Notes: a model not told the origin generated them from the letters alone. A stretch of DNA of 64,000 bases from Taibaiella koreensis (GCF_003545715.1 NZ_QVNU01000004.1:496001-560000); one strand, 5' to 3'. Positions 35,384 to 44,365 are shown, numbered from the stretch's first letter. Numbers and translations are program-made.

Positions 35384-35501
35384 TTGCTTCGACGGGCTCA
35401 GCAACCGGGCCTTTCCCATCTGGTCCCTGAACCTGTCGAACTTTTCTCACCAAAGGTAAAGGACAACATTAGCCTTGGTTGCTTCGACAAGTTCAGCAAC
35501 C
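35384..35501. repeat. Cluster of TTCGACAAG-type dispersed repeats
   Basis: Three related segments occur here: TGCTTCGACGGGCTCAGCAA (35385-35404), GTCCCTGAACCTGTCGAAC (35423-35441, opposite sense), and TTGCTTCGACAAGTTCAGCA (from 35479). The same motif occurs twice inside the inverted-repeat element at 44366-44493. This is a common intergenic repeat type in many genomes. Confidence 0.75.
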
Positions 35502-35506
35502 GCCTC

Positions 35507-36937
35507 TTACTTCCAGCCGCCTCCCAGTGAACGGTACAGGTCAACAGCAGCGATCAGCTGATCTCTTTTAAGCGTAGCGACTTCCAGCTCGCTCTGCAAC
35601 ACATTGCTTTGCGCCGTGATCACTTCAAGATAGCTGGCCATACCGCTCTGGAACAACATCCCGGCATTGCCGGTAGCCTGCTGCAGGGCATCGACCCGCT
35701 GCACGGCAAAATCATACTGGCTTTGCAGTTTTTCCAATCGGGCCAGAGCGTCGGATACTTCGCCTACGGCAAACAATACCGTCTGCCGGAAACGGATGAC
35801 GCTCTGCTCGCGTTCTATCTTCGCCACTTCAAACTGCGTCTTCAGCTGGCGTTTGTTAAGGAGGGGCTGCACCAGGTTGCCTGCCACCGTACCGAATAAT
35901 GATGCCGGTATATTGAACCAATTGCTGGCCTTAAAGGAATTGACCCCACCGCTGGCCGTAATGCTGAGTGTAGGATACATATTGGCCTTACTGATCCCTA
36001 CCTTGGCGTTAGCCACCGTCAGATCCAACTCAGAGCTACGTACATCGGGCCTGTGGCCCAGCATCGCCGAAGGAAAGCCAGTCGCGAGGCTCTTCGCTAC
36101 TGGTGTGCTGTTCAGCGTAGATTGGCGCTCAGCAACTGTAGGCAGCACACCGCTCAATACGCTCAATGCATTTTCTTGCACCGTAATGTTCTGCTCCAGC
36201 AAAGGCACCAGCTGCGCCGCCACCAGGCGTTGTCCTGTGGCCTGCTGAACAGCCAGCGAAGTAACCTGGCCGGCATCAAACTGCAATTGTATCATGCGCA
36301 GGGTACTATCGTTCAGCACCAGGTTCTTGCGGGCCACTTCCAACTGTGCATCCATCATCAACAGGTTGTAATAACCCCGGGCCACATTAGCAACGATATT
36401 GGTCTGAATAGCCTTGCGGGCTTCTTCTGTTTGCAGGTAAGCCGCCAGGGCGCTACGTTTCTGATTCCTGATCTTGCCCCATATATCCGCTTCCCAGCTC
36501 AATCCTATGCTGGCATTGTAATCTTCAATATGATTGGTCTTCAGGAATTGGTTGGCGCTGATCCCGTTCAGGCTGTTGTCTGAAGGCCGGTTGGAAGCCG
36601 CGCCTACCTGTAGCCGTATGTCGGGCGCATAATTCCAGTTGACCTGTTTATACAGGAGCTGTGACGCTTCTATGTTTTTCAGTGCAAGCTGCATGTCGAA
36701 GTTCTTCTCAATGGCCTGTCCGATCAGCTTCTGCAGCGAAGGGTCGGCAAAGAAGCTTTTCCAGGGCAGATCGGCTATGGTTTGCGTATCGGTATGCGGG
36801 GCTCCTGTTACAGTGACCCCTCTGTAACTATCCGGCAGGCCGGTATCCGGCGTAGCTACGTCTTTCGACACCTTACAGGCGCTAAGGGTTGCCATTGCCG
36901 TTACGACCAGGAGATATTTACTGATATATGATTTCAT
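35507..36937 (-). CDS. RND efflux outer-membrane factor (TolC/OprM-NodT family lipoprotein)
   Basis: The 476-residue protein has a lipoprotein signal (ATLSAC, Cys near residue 21) and two outer-membrane-efflux-protein repeats with long amphipathic helices. Typical segments are LPWKSFFADPSLQKLI, the SWEADIWGKIRNQKRSALA region and GHRPDVRSSELDLTVANAKVGISKA in the second half. It forms the trimeric exit duct that docks with the adaptor and pump encoded upstream (40323-41459 and 36970-40146). The gene follows the pump gene by 32 bp in the same operon. Confidence 0.93.
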   Translation of the reverse strand: MKSYISKYLLVVTAMATLSACKVSKDVATPDTGLPDSYRGVTVTGAPHTDTQTIADLPWKSFFADPSLQKLIGQAIEKNFDMQLALKNIEASQLLYKQVNWNYAPDIRLQVGAASNRPSDNSLNGISANQFLKTNHIEDYNASIGLSWEADIWGKIRNQKRSALAAYLQTEEARKAIQTNIVANVARGYYNLLMMDAQLEVARKNLVLNDSTLRMIQLQFDAGQVTSLAVQQATGQRLVAAQLVPLLEQNITVQENALSVLSGVLPTVAERQSTLNSTPVAKSLATGFPSAMLGHRPDVRSSELDLTVANAKVGISKANMYPTLSITASGGVNSFKASNWFNIPASLFGTVAGNLVQPLLNKRQLKTQFEVAKIEREQSVIRFRQTVLFAVGEVSDALARLEKLQSQYDFAVQRVDALQQATGNAGMLFQSGMASYLEVITAQSNVLQSELEVATLKRDQLIAAVDLYRSLGGGWK

Positions 36938-36969
36938 GTCTGCTAAAAATTGGTTGTTAATACAAATCC

Positions 36970-39900
36970 TTAATAAGTGGTCGCAGCAGCGACTTCTGTT
37001 TCCGTTTCTTCTTCAGAAACCCTGGGGCCGGGCCTGCCGGTCACTTTCTCCTGCAGGTACTGGAAGATAACGAACAGCACCGGTATGATAAATACACCCA
37101 GGATAACGCCGGTAAGCATGCCGCCTACTGCGCTCCACCCGATAGAGTGGTTACCCATGGCCGATGCGCCTGAAGTCCATACCAGCGGCAACATACCCAC
37201 CACGAAGGCGAAAGAAGTCATGAGGATGGGACGTAGCCTGAGCCTTGCTGCTTCCAGCGCCGCTTCCAGCAGGCGCATGCCGGCTCTTCGCCGTTGCACT
37301 GCAAACTCCACGATCAGGATCGCATTCTTGGCCAGCAGGCCTATCAGCATGATCAGACCTACCTGAACATAGATATTGTTATCGATGCCGGCCATACCAA
37401 TAAACAGGAACACTCCCAGGATACCTGTGGGCACCGAAAGGATCACCGACAGCGGCAGGATATAGCTTTCGTATTGCGCTGCCAGCAGGAAGTATACAAA
37501 GATGATGCTCAGTATAAAGATGAACACGATCTGGTTACCTGTCTTGATCTCCTCACGGGTCATGCCGGTCCATTCGTAGGCATAACCGCGGGGAAGCGAT
37601 TTCTTGGCGGTCTCTTCGATTGCTTTGATGGCATCGCCGGTGCTATATCCGGGCTTGGGTGCGCCGTTGATCGTTACTGCATTGTACAGGTTGTTACGTG
37701 TTACTGTCTCAGGACCGTATTCACGCTTCAGGGTCACCATCGTATTGGCCGGAACCATTTCGCCTTTGTTGTTCTTCACATAGATACCATTGAGCGATTG
37801 GATGTCGGAACGGTAAGCAATATCTGCCTGTGCCATTACCCTGTAGTACTTACCAAAGCGGTTGAAGTCTGAAACGAAACTACTACCATAATAGATCTGC
37901 AGGGTCTGCAGCAATTCACTGATCGGTACGCCCAGCTGCATCGCTTTCATATTGTCGATCTCTATCTTATACTGCGGGTTGCCTGCTGCGAAGGTGGTGA
38001 AGGCTGCTGCGATCTCTTTACGCTTCATCAGCTCGCCGATAAAAGCCCAGGCATTATTGCCCAGATCCTGCAGAGAGCCATTCGTACGGTCCTGGAGCAT
38101 AAACTCAAAGCCGCTCACATTACCAAAACCCTGTACAGTCGGGAACGTAAAGAAGAAGGTATTGGCATCCTTTACGCTGCTCACCTTCTGGGCCAGCGTA
38201 TTGGCGATCATATTAATGTCTTCTACCTTACCTCTTTCGCCATGCGGTTTCACACGGATAAAGCCGGCGCCATACGGCGATGCGTTGGCATTGGAAATGA
38301 AGTTCAGACCATCGATAACATAACGGTTCTGTGTCGCGGGCTCTGTCTTCACAATGCTGTCGATCGCTGCCATAGCCTTGTGCGTTCTTTCAAGTGAGCT
38401 ACCCGGAGGGGTATTCACCGCATACAGGATAAAGCCCTGGTCTTCGGTAGGAATAAAGCCTGTAGGAGAGCTTTTCATCATGACAAAGGTTGCAATCACG
38501 ATCACTGCCAGGCCGCCTATAGCAAGCCATTTGCGGCGTATAAGGAAGCGAAGGCTGTGACCATATTTAGTGGTCAACGTCTTAAAACCTGCGTTGAAAG
38601 CGGCAAAGAAGCGGGCCATAAAGCCTTTCTTCTCGTGGCCTTCGCCATGGTGCGTATCCTTGAGGAACAGCGCACACAACGCCGGGCTAAGGGTCAATGC
38701 ATTCAACGCCGAGATCAGGATCGCGGTAGCCAGTGTAAAAGCAAACTGCCGGTAAAATACCCCTGCAGGGCCTTGCATAAAGCCTACCGGTACGAACACC
38801 GCGGCCATGACCAAAGTGATCGAAATGATGGCACCCGATATCTCGTTCATCGACTGTATGGTTGCCTTTCGTGGCGACAGCCGGGTGCGCTCCATCTTTG
38901 AGTGCACGGCCTCCACCACCACGATCGCATCATCCACCACGATACCAATAGCCAGTACCAGGGCAAACAGGGTAAGCAGGTTGATGGTAAAACCAAACAA
39001 CTGCATGAAGAAGAAGGTACCGATAATCGCCACAGGCACTGCTATCGCGGGAATCAGCGTAGAGCGGAAATCCTGCAGGAAGATAAACACCACGATAAAT
39101 ACCAGGATAAAGGCGATAAGCAGTGTCTCCACTACCTGGTGTATGGAGGCGTCCAGGAACTCTTTGGAGTTGTACATAATCGTCGCCTTAACACCCTTGG
39201 GCAATTCGGACTGGAATTGCTTTATCTGGCGTTCTGCTTCGGTAAGGATATCGTTGGCATTGGAACCTGCAGTCTGGAATACAGCGAAACCCGATGTAGG
39301 GCCACCGTTCAAACGGCCCATAGACGAGTAGGTATAAGAACCGAACTCAACCCTGGCCACGTCTTTCAGGCGCAGCATGGAGCCATCAGAATTGGCCTTG
39401 ATGATAATGTTCTCGTAGTCTTCGTTCTTGTTAAGCTTGCCTTTGTACTTCAATACGTATTCGAATACTTCTTTGCTGCCTTCACCGAAACGGCCCGGAG
39501 CCGCTTCCACGCTTTGATCGCGGATCGCGCGGGTTACATCGTTGGGCGAAAGGCTGTTGGCGGCCAGGCGATCGGGATTGAGCCAGATACGCATGGAATA
39601 ATCCTTGGAACCGAAGATCTGCGCCTGGCCTACGCCGGGAATACGCTGTACCTGCGGGATCATATTGATCTTGATATAGTTTTGCAGGAAGGTCTCGTCA
39701 TAAGTGCTGTCGGTACTGGACAAGGCCACGAACATAATGATGCTGTTCTGTTGCTTTTGGGTGGAAATGCCCGCCTGTACTACCTCCTGGGGGATCTGGC
39801 TGGTTGCCTTGGATACCCTGCTTTGCACGTTCACCGCAGCGATATCGGGATTGGTACCCTGCTTGAAGTAAACGGTAAGCGTCATGGTACCGTCGTTATT

Positions 39901-40146
39901 CGAGTTGGAGGTCATGTAGGTCATGTTCTCCACACCGTTGATCGCCTCTTCCAGTGGCGTAGCTACGGAACGCGCTACCACCTCGGCATTCGCACCGGGA
40001 TAAGCAGCCGTTACCAGCACGCTTGGCGGCGCAATGTCGGGGAACAGCGTGATGGGCAGCGACATCAGTGAGAGGCCGCCCAGCAAAAGCAGGATAATAG
40101 AAACAACGGTAGAGAGTACCGGTCTTTCAATGAATTTTTTGAGCAT
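36970..40146 (-). CDS. RND efflux pump permease (HAE1/AcrB type)
   Basis: This 1058-residue inner-membrane pump uses the proton gradient to expel drugs or toxic compounds. The start MLKKFIERPVLSTVVSII is classic. Other marks are the pseudo-repeated 12-helix layout, LALVLAIGIVVDDAIVVVEAV (helix 4, proton-relay Asp pair), GFIPTEDQGFILY at the start of the second periplasmic loop, and QVGLIMLIGLLAKNAILIVEF. The size is normal for HAE1 proteins. It lies between the adaptor gene (176 bp upstream) and the outer-membrane factor gene. Substrate range cannot be read. Confidence 0.96.
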   Translation of the reverse strand: MLKKFIERPVLSTVVSIILLLLGGLSLMSLPITLFPDIAPPSVLVTAAYPGANAEVVARSVATPLEEAINGVENMTYMTSNSNNDGTMTLTVYFKQGTNPDIAAVNVQSRVSKATSQIPQEVVQAGISTQKQQNSIIMFVALSSTDSTYDETFLQNYIKINMIPQVQRIPGVGQAQIFGSKDYSMRIWLNPDRLAANSLSPNDVTRAIRDQSVEAAPGRFGEGSKEVFEYVLKYKGKLNKNEDYENIIIKANSDGSMLRLKDVARVEFGSYTYSSMGRLNGGPTSGFAVFQTAGSNANDILTEAERQIKQFQSELPKGVKATIMYNSKEFLDASIHQVVETLLIAFILVFIVVFIFLQDFRSTLIPAIAVPVAIIGTFFFMQLFGFTINLLTLFALVLAIGIVVDDAIVVVEAVHSKMERTRLSPRKATIQSMNEISGAIISITLVMAAVFVPVGFMQGPAGVFYRQFAFTLATAILISALNALTLSPALCALFLKDTHHGEGHEKKGFMARFFAAFNAGFKTLTTKYGHSLRFLIRRKWLAIGGLAVIVIATFVMMKSSPTGFIPTEDQGFILYAVNTPPGSSLERTHKAMAAIDSIVKTEPATQNRYVIDGLNFISNANASPYGAGFIRVKPHGERGKVEDINMIANTLAQKVSSVKDANTFFFTFPTVQGFGNVSGFEFMLQDRTNGSLQDLGNNAWAFIGELMKRKEIAAAFTTFAAGNPQYKIEIDNMKAMQLGVPISELLQTLQIYYGSSFVSDFNRFGKYYRVMAQADIAYRSDIQSLNGIYVKNNKGEMVPANTMVTLKREYGPETVTRNNLYNAVTINGAPKPGYSTGDAIKAIEETAKKSLPRGYAYEWTGMTREEIKTGNQIVFIFILSIIFVYFLLAAQYESYILPLSVILSVPTGILGVFLFIGMAGIDNNIYVQVGLIMLIGLLAKNAILIVEFAVQRRRAGMRLLEAALEAARLRLRPILMTSFAFVVGMLPLVWTSGASAMGNHSIGWSAVGGMLTGVILGVFIIPVLFVIFQYLQEKVTGRPGPRVSEEETETEVAAATTY

Positions 40147-40322
40147 GAACGTATGTTTTTTACAGCTGCAAGGCAGCTTGATTGGGGCAAAAAGAATTCA
40201 GGAACGTTGAACCGGTCAACGCTATTCACCAGGCCAACGGCCGGGGAACGCAGGCTGTAAATCGCTATGGCAGCGCATTACAGCTTCAATCGCTAGAAAA
40301 AAGAACGGTCGTGTTGATTACC

Positions 40323-41459
40323 TTACAGCGACTTCGTCTTGAGCACGCTATCGGCGGTTACCATCTGCGGCGCAATAACCACACCGTCCCTCAGGTTGCC
40401 GATGCCCGACAGAACGATCTTGTCGCCAGTGCGTACACCATTGTCCACGAAATAATAGCTGGCGGTCTTACCGAGGATACGGATTGGCTTGCTGACTACC
40501 TTATTGCTGTCGGCTACGGTATAGACAAACACCTTGTCCTGTATCTCGAAAGTCGCTTCCTGCGGCACGATCAGCGCCGACTGGAACAACTGGGGTATTC
40601 TTATTTTACCCGTGTTACCGCTTCTGAGAACACCGTTGTCGTTGGTGAACGTAGCGCGGAAGCTGATCGCACCCATCGTCTTGTCAAATTGGCCTTCGAT
40701 AGTTTCAATCTTTCCTTTTTGTTCAAACACGCTATTATCGGCCATCACCAGCTCTACCTCGGGCACCTGTTTCAGTTTCTCTTCCAGGGTAGCGCCGGGG
40801 AATTTATTTTTAAATGCGATAAAGTCCTGCTCGCTCATGGAGAAATAAGCGTACATCTTCTTCACATCCGACAACATAGTCAGAGGCTGTGTTTCACCAC
40901 GGCCTACCAGGCTACCGGTCTTGAAGGGTATTCTGCCGATATAGCCGCTTACCGGTGCTGAGATGAGCGTATAGCCTACATTGATCTGTGCGCTGCCCAC
41001 CATGGCGCGGGCTTGCGCCACGGAAGCTTTCGCCGCTTCGTAGTTGGCCCTGGCGGTTTTCATTTGCACATCAGACACCACTTTGTTGGTTACCAGCGGC
41101 TGCAAGCGATCGATCTCCACCTGCTCCTTTTCCATATTGGCTTGTGCAGCCATTAAAGAGGAGCGGGCATTGTTCAGCTGCTCGCTGTACACCCTTTCAT
41201 TAATCTTGAACAAAGGTTGACCTGCTTTGACAAAGGCACCTTCATCGACATAAATCTTTTCGAGGTAACCATCTACCTGCGGACGGATCTCTACGTTGAC
41301 CGTACCTTCCAGCGAGGCATTGAACTCCTGGTAAGTCGTTGCGGGCGCCGACACTACCGACATTACCGGCAGTTGGGCTGGGGGCGCCGCGGTTTCAGCA
41401 GGTTTAGACGAGCAACTATACAACAGGACCAGGAGACTAAATAAAGGGACAAGTTTCAT
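40323..41459 (-). CDS. RND efflux periplasmic adaptor (AcrA-like lipoprotein)
   Basis: The 378-residue protein has a lipobox (LLYSC, Cys near residue 16), a lipoyl-like biotinyl domain (RPQVDGYLEKIYVDEGAFVKAGQPLF), an alpha-helical hairpin (about 95-155), then the returning lipoyl segment VGYTLISAPVSGYIGRIPF and beta-barrel/membrane-proximal domains. It links the RND pump to the outer-membrane duct. It is the first gene of the efflux operon, and a palindrome at 41476-41488, just upstream of its ATG, fits the operator of the neighbouring TetR protein. Confidence 0.95.
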   Translation of the reverse strand: MKLVPLFSLLVLLYSCSSKPAETAAPPAQLPVMSVVSAPATTYQEFNASLEGTVNVEIRPQVDGYLEKIYVDEGAFVKAGQPLFKINERVYSEQLNNARSSLMAAQANMEKEQVEIDRLQPLVTNKVVSDVQMKTARANYEAAKASVAQARAMVGSAQINVGYTLISAPVSGYIGRIPFKTGSLVGRGETQPLTMLSDVKKMYAYFSMSEQDFIAFKNKFPGATLEEKLKQVPEVELVMADNSVFEQKGKIETIEGQFDKTMGAISFRATFTNDNGVLRSGNTGKIRIPQLFQSALIVPQEATFEIQDKVFVYTVADSNKVVSKPIRILGKTASYYFVDNGVRTGDKIVLSGIGNLRDGVVIAPQMVTADSVLKTKSL

Positions 41460-41475
41460 AACAGCAATAAATTAT

Positions 41476-41488
41476 TTAACAATGTTAA
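41476..41488. promoter_or_regulatory. Putative TetR operator at the efflux operon
   Basis: TTAACAATGTTAA is a perfect palindrome around one central base, 16 bp before the adaptor ATG (41459). It includes TAACATTG on the minus strand (41480-41487), one mismatch from the -7 consensus, so a bound repressor would cover the promoter. The same pattern occurs at 41762 and 42426. Confidence 0.65.
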
Positions 41489-41761
41489 GTATAAGAGTAC
41501 GAAAAGACCGCAGATATACGTTCGCGCATGAACAATGACATACAGAACGGAATGCGGGTACTGTTGGTTAGGGTTTGGTTGGGGTAATTATGACAGTTGA
41601 GGAACGGGGGTAAGCGCGTGGTTTATCGGGGCTGAGGACTATGGATCTTCATAGGTCGTCAATGTGCGGTTGGTTGATGCATGCGATATATGTCTATTGG
41701 TTAATTGTTTTTGGCTTTTAATTCCCAGGGAATCCGGAGACCGGATTTCCTGTTATTTTAT

Positions 41762-41774
41762 TTAACGGTGTTAA
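41762..41774. promoter_or_regulatory. Putative TetR operator, second copy
   Basis: TTAACGGTGTTAA has the same TTAAC-nnn-GTTAA outline and lies 21 bp after the tetR stop. Together with the site at 41476 it flanks the 336-bp intergenic region (41460-41795), which holds no gene. A looping or auxiliary role is possible. Confidence 0.55.
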
Positions 41775-41795
41775 TTGTATCAAACAAAAAAAAAG

Positions 41796-42401
41796 CTATT
41801 TCGAAATCACATTAATGATGCCCGTTATCGCGTCGGAAAGGACCCTCTGGTTGATCTCGTCCGAAACGCCCTGGCGTACGATATTGATCGAGATCAAACC
41901 ATGCACTACCGACCAGAATGTGTAATACCATTTACAGATATAGTCGTCGCCGGGATCCTTGTCCTTCGTCAGTTCACGCATCACATCCCAGATCAGGTCC
42001 GAAGGTTTGGCCACATCGTCGCTCAGCGTTACCTGGTCCATACAACAGTTCATCTCCACACCAAACATCAGCTGGTAAAACTCTTTCTCGGCAAAAGCAA
42101 AATCCCAGTAAGCCATCCACATGGCCTCAAGCTGCCGGGCCGGCGTATCGTGCCGGGCCTTGGCCTTTTGCATCTCCATCGATAAGAGCGTAAAACCCTT
42201 CTTCGTCACCTCCGAAAGCAGGGCATCCTTATTCGAAAAATACTCGTAAATAATCGGGGCGGTGTACTCTATTTTATCTGCAATCTTACGCATACTCAGC
42301 GCCTGCCACCCTTCTTCTTTTCCTATTGTTAGCGCTGCGTCGAGAATATTACATCTGGTTTCTTCTTTTAAACGCAGGATACGGTCTTTGCTTCCCATCA
42401 C
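41796..42401 (-). CDS. TetR/AcrR family transcriptional regulator
   Basis: The 201-residue protein has an N-terminal helix-turn-helix: CNILDAALTIGKEEGW and LSMRKIADKIEYTAPIIYEY, then FSNKDALLSEV (about residues 16-62). The C-terminal ligand domain contains several Cys residues (GVEMNCCMD, ICKWYY). Regulators of this type repress a nearby efflux operon until they bind the pump substrate. The downstream operon (41459 to 35507, same strand) is the obvious target. Palindromes upstream of both the operon and tetR itself suggest it represses both. A full promoter lies at 42440-42472. Confidence 0.9.
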   Translation of the reverse strand: MMGSKDRILRLKEETRCNILDAALTIGKEEGWQALSMRKIADKIEYTAPIIYEYFSNKDALLSEVTKKGFTLLSMEMQKAKARHDTPARQLEAMWMAYWDFAFAEKEFYQLMFGVEMNCCMDQVTLSDDVAKPSDLIWDVMRELTKDKDPGDDYICKWYYTFWSVVHGLISINIVRQGVSDEINQRVLSDAITGIINVISK

Positions 42402-42425
42402 TGTAATTTTACAATCCTAAAATAT

Positions 42426-42438
42426 TTAACACCGTTAG
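42426..42438. promoter_or_regulatory. Putative TetR operator at the tetR promoter
   Basis: TTAACACCGTTAG is one base from the palindrome TTAACACCGTTAA. It lies directly downstream of the tetR -7 box, over the predicted transcription start, an ideal place for autorepression. Confidence 0.6.
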
Positions 42439-42439
42439 G

Positions 42440-42472
42440 CAAAGGTAATATCGCCCGAAGCGATTCACCAAA
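42440..42472 (-). promoter_or_regulatory. tetR promoter
   Basis: On the minus strand TTTG (42469-42472) and TACCTTTG (42440-42447) are 21 bp apart, a full -33/-7 match. The start of transcription would fall inside the operator at 42426-42438. Confidence 0.7.
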
Positions 42473-42550
42473 TTTTGCCTGCCGGAAAATGAAATTATAA
42501 CCTGATAGTTCTATAGTATTTTCCAATACTTATTGTAAAACAATCATTTA

Positions 42551-42584
42551 TGAAAATAGTTGACGACAGTATCAACTATTTTCA
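42551..42584. repeat. Perfect 13-bp inverted repeat
   Basis: TGAAAATAGTTGA (42551-42563) and TCAACTATTTTCA (42572-42584) enclose an 8-nt spacer. It lies after the stop of the leftward four-helix gene (42753), within the 42402-42752 gap that holds no gene apart from the tetR promoter. It may be a weak terminator or an operator. Confidence 0.6.
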
Positions 42585-42752
42585 GTACTGCAAACATACG
42601 GTTATCGGCTGATAATGTAGCTACATAATAATGTGAAACTTATGGCAGGGCAGTACCGGCGACGCATGCAGATCTTTACCAGTAGGTATAGCGCTTAAAG
42701 CATGTTTCATTTGCTGTCTATGCCAGGAAAACCAACCACGATCAACCTTCTC

Positions 42753-43358
42753 TTAGTTAAGCGATGGGTCCGGAGGCATTTTCTGACTGAATATATTCTT
42801 CGAGAAGCCAATCAGCGAAAGAGTAATAGCCCCGATGATGATCAGCAAACAAACTTCGACGTAGGACAAAAACGTGGAACCACGTACTTTGCTTACCATA
42901 TCTGCTTTTAAATAACGGCCTTCCCGGGATTGTATCCGAAGAAGATCGTTCAGATTCTCCAGGGTGTTCCCAAAGTGTTGCTCTTCTTTCGGAGCGTTAA
43001 TAAAAAGTGTGATATTCGATTTCAACGACCGCAAATGAATACTTTCTTCCGGGGTCAGTACCGTGTGCTCATATTTGTCTATAAGCGCCGTAATGGCTTC
43101 GCTGCACTTCATCGCTATATTCGATCCTTCACTGTAGTCGGCTGTCTGTGTCAACTGTCTTCGTTTGTATACATATTCGCGCAGTTCAAAAATATAGGTA
43201 GAGGGCAATAACCGGTCTTCATAAATAGACGTTGCTGCCTTTTCGATATGTTCAAAGTTAGACTGGTTAATGATATTATTCAGTAATAAACAAATCAACA
43301 GGGCAGCCAGCAAGAGGCCAATTCTTGTTTTGTAACGAAGCTGTTGAAACAAATTCAT
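42753..43358 (-). CDS. Membrane protein with four-helix-bundle (MCP-like) sensor domain
   Basis: This 201-residue protein has a membrane helix at about residues 13-30 (IGLLLAALLICLLLNNII), a helical periplasmic domain (about 32-165) and a second membrane helix near the end (VCLLIIIGAITLSLIGF), followed by a short tail. The layout matches the 4HB_MCP sensor module of chemotaxis receptors. It stops after the second helix: there is no HAMP, methyl-accepting or kinase domain, and none is encoded next to it. It may pair with a separate partner or be a decayed receptor. Similar truncated proteins are common in Bacteroidota. Confidence 0.7.
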   Translation of the reverse strand: MNLFQQLRYKTRIGLLLAALLICLLLNNIINQSNFEHIEKAATSIYEDRLLPSTYIFELREYVYKRRQLTQTADYSEGSNIAMKCSEAITALIDKYEHTVLTPEESIHLRSLKSNITLFINAPKEEQHFGNTLENLNDLLRIQSREGRYLKADMVSKVRGSTFLSYVEVCLLIIIGAITLSLIGFSKNIFSQKMPPDPSLN

Positions 43359-43415
43359 GATAAAATTCTTTTAGAAGTGACGAAAGGCACGCGCTCTGTC
43401 TTTTTAAAATTAAGT

Positions 43416-43771
43416 GGCTGTCCGGATAAAGGAAATAAAGCGTTGCACGTCTATAAATACTAGCCAGCACGCTTTGCTTTATCCATTTTTATTTGATGTC
43501 ATCATCTTCTTCTTTTTTATTCGCAATCTATGTTTATTGCTTGTTATGGTGCTCATGAGAAAAGTTGCTCCGCCAAAAAAGAAGCAAAAAAGGCGGCAAA
43601 AAAACAATGCTCCGCTGTTTTTTTATGGCCGGCGCACCCGGGCTTAAAAACAGGTATCAACTTTAATGCAGCATTGCCGGGCATAAGATCATAAATAACG
43701 TTTTAATCATTAACCAAAAGGATCTTTTTTCATTGCTCCTGTTTTGGCTGGTTTTCTATATGCGGATAGGC
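43416..43771. repeat. Inverted-repeat-bounded element, copy 2 (356 bp)
   Basis: The ends match copy 1 imperfectly: GGCTGTCCGGATAAAGGAAA at the left and GTTTTCTATATGCGGATAGG at the right (43751-43770). The interior shares long stretches with copy 1, including TTGCACGTCTATAA, ATGCTCCGCTGTTTTTT and GGCGCACCCGGGCTTAAAA, but carries about 45 extra bases. The more degenerate ends suggest an older copy. It occupies much of the 43359-43979 gap. Confidence 0.75.
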
Positions 43772-43952
43772 ACTTAAAATTAAATCATTTCCCTGCATAA
43801 AAGCGTATTACCATTATTTCCGGATGCAAAAACAAAAGATCCCGATGTGCCAGGCGGATGGCAAATAAGCTGCTGCTTCCGGCCTATCCCACATATCCAT
43901 GTCGCCGCCTCCCCTAAGGGCGACACTGCACCGTTTCTGCAGTGCGCCTGGT

Positions 43953-43960
43953 TAGCTTTG
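43953..43960 (+). promoter_or_regulatory. -7 box before the lanthipeptide gene
   Basis: TAGCTTTG matches TAnnTTTG exactly, 19 bp before the ATG at 43980. No clear -33 TTG is seen at the usual distance. Confidence 0.5.
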
Positions 43961-43979
43961 AGGAACTAAACATCATCTT

Positions 43980-44231
43980 ATGAAAAAGAAGCAGATCAAC
44001 TTCTCAAAGAAATTATTCCTGGGCAAAGAAACGGTTGCTAACCTGAGCGACAACCAACAAGCTGCTGTAAAAGGCGGAGCAACCCTGGAAAAAGGCTGCA
44101 CTGCCGGCCCTTACACGGCACAGTGTCCCTCTGCCGTTTTTATTTGCTACGATACCGCGCATACGGCCTGCCTGCAGACCAACCAGTATTCTTACTGCGT
44201 ATGCACGATACTCGGTGTTACCGGCTGCTAA
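43980..44231 (+). CDS. Class I lanthipeptide precursor (Bacteroidota type)
   Basis: The 83-residue peptide has a leader typical of Bacteroidota class I lanthipeptides: MKKKQINFSKKLFLGKETVA, then LSDNQQAAVKGG, ending in a double-glycine at 32-33. The core (34-83) has seven Cys (40, 49, 56, 64, 73, 75, 83) and ten Ser/Thr, suiting dehydration and several thioether rings. In known systems a LanB-type dehydratase, LanC cyclase and a peptidase-containing transporter do this work; none is encoded in the window. The gene is therefore an orphan precursor, or is served in trans. It is flanked by two inverted-repeat elements and ends with a strong terminator. Confidence 0.75.
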   Translation: MKKKQINFSKKLFLGKETVANLSDNQQAAVKGGATLEKGCTAGPYTAQCPSAVFICYDTAHTACLQTNQYSYCVCTILGVTGC

Positions 44232-44253
44232 GACCAGCTTTTGCCCATGTTAC

Positions 44254-44291
44254 AAAACAGCATTGCTTTTCGGCAGTGCTGTTTTGTTTTT
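44254..44291 (+). terminator. Terminator of the lanthipeptide gene
   Basis: A 13-bp stem, AAAACAGCATTGC (44254-44266) with GCAGTGCTGTTTT (44273-44285, one G-U pair), is followed by GTTTTT. It lies 22 bp after the stop codon and shows that the precursor gene is a one-gene transcript. Confidence 0.85.
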
Positions 44292-44318
44292 CTCGTGGCG
44301 CTGCGAATCCTTCTCTCC

Positions 44319-44340
44319 GTTCAGACCGCTATCGCGTTCC
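44319..44340. repeat. REP-like palindromic unit
   Basis: GTTCAGACCGCTATCGCGTT and the next two bases match, in inverse orientation, the unit at 34655-34678. A variant is at 55942-55967. Confidence 0.65.
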
Positions 44341-44365
44341 GACCGGCACTGCTGAAAAAAAGAAT

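Noticed and set aside
38902-40071. Rightward open frame of 389 codons opposite the RND pump gene
   Set aside because: The translation is rich in His, Arg and Gln with no motif, while the pump gene on the minus strand is unmistakable.
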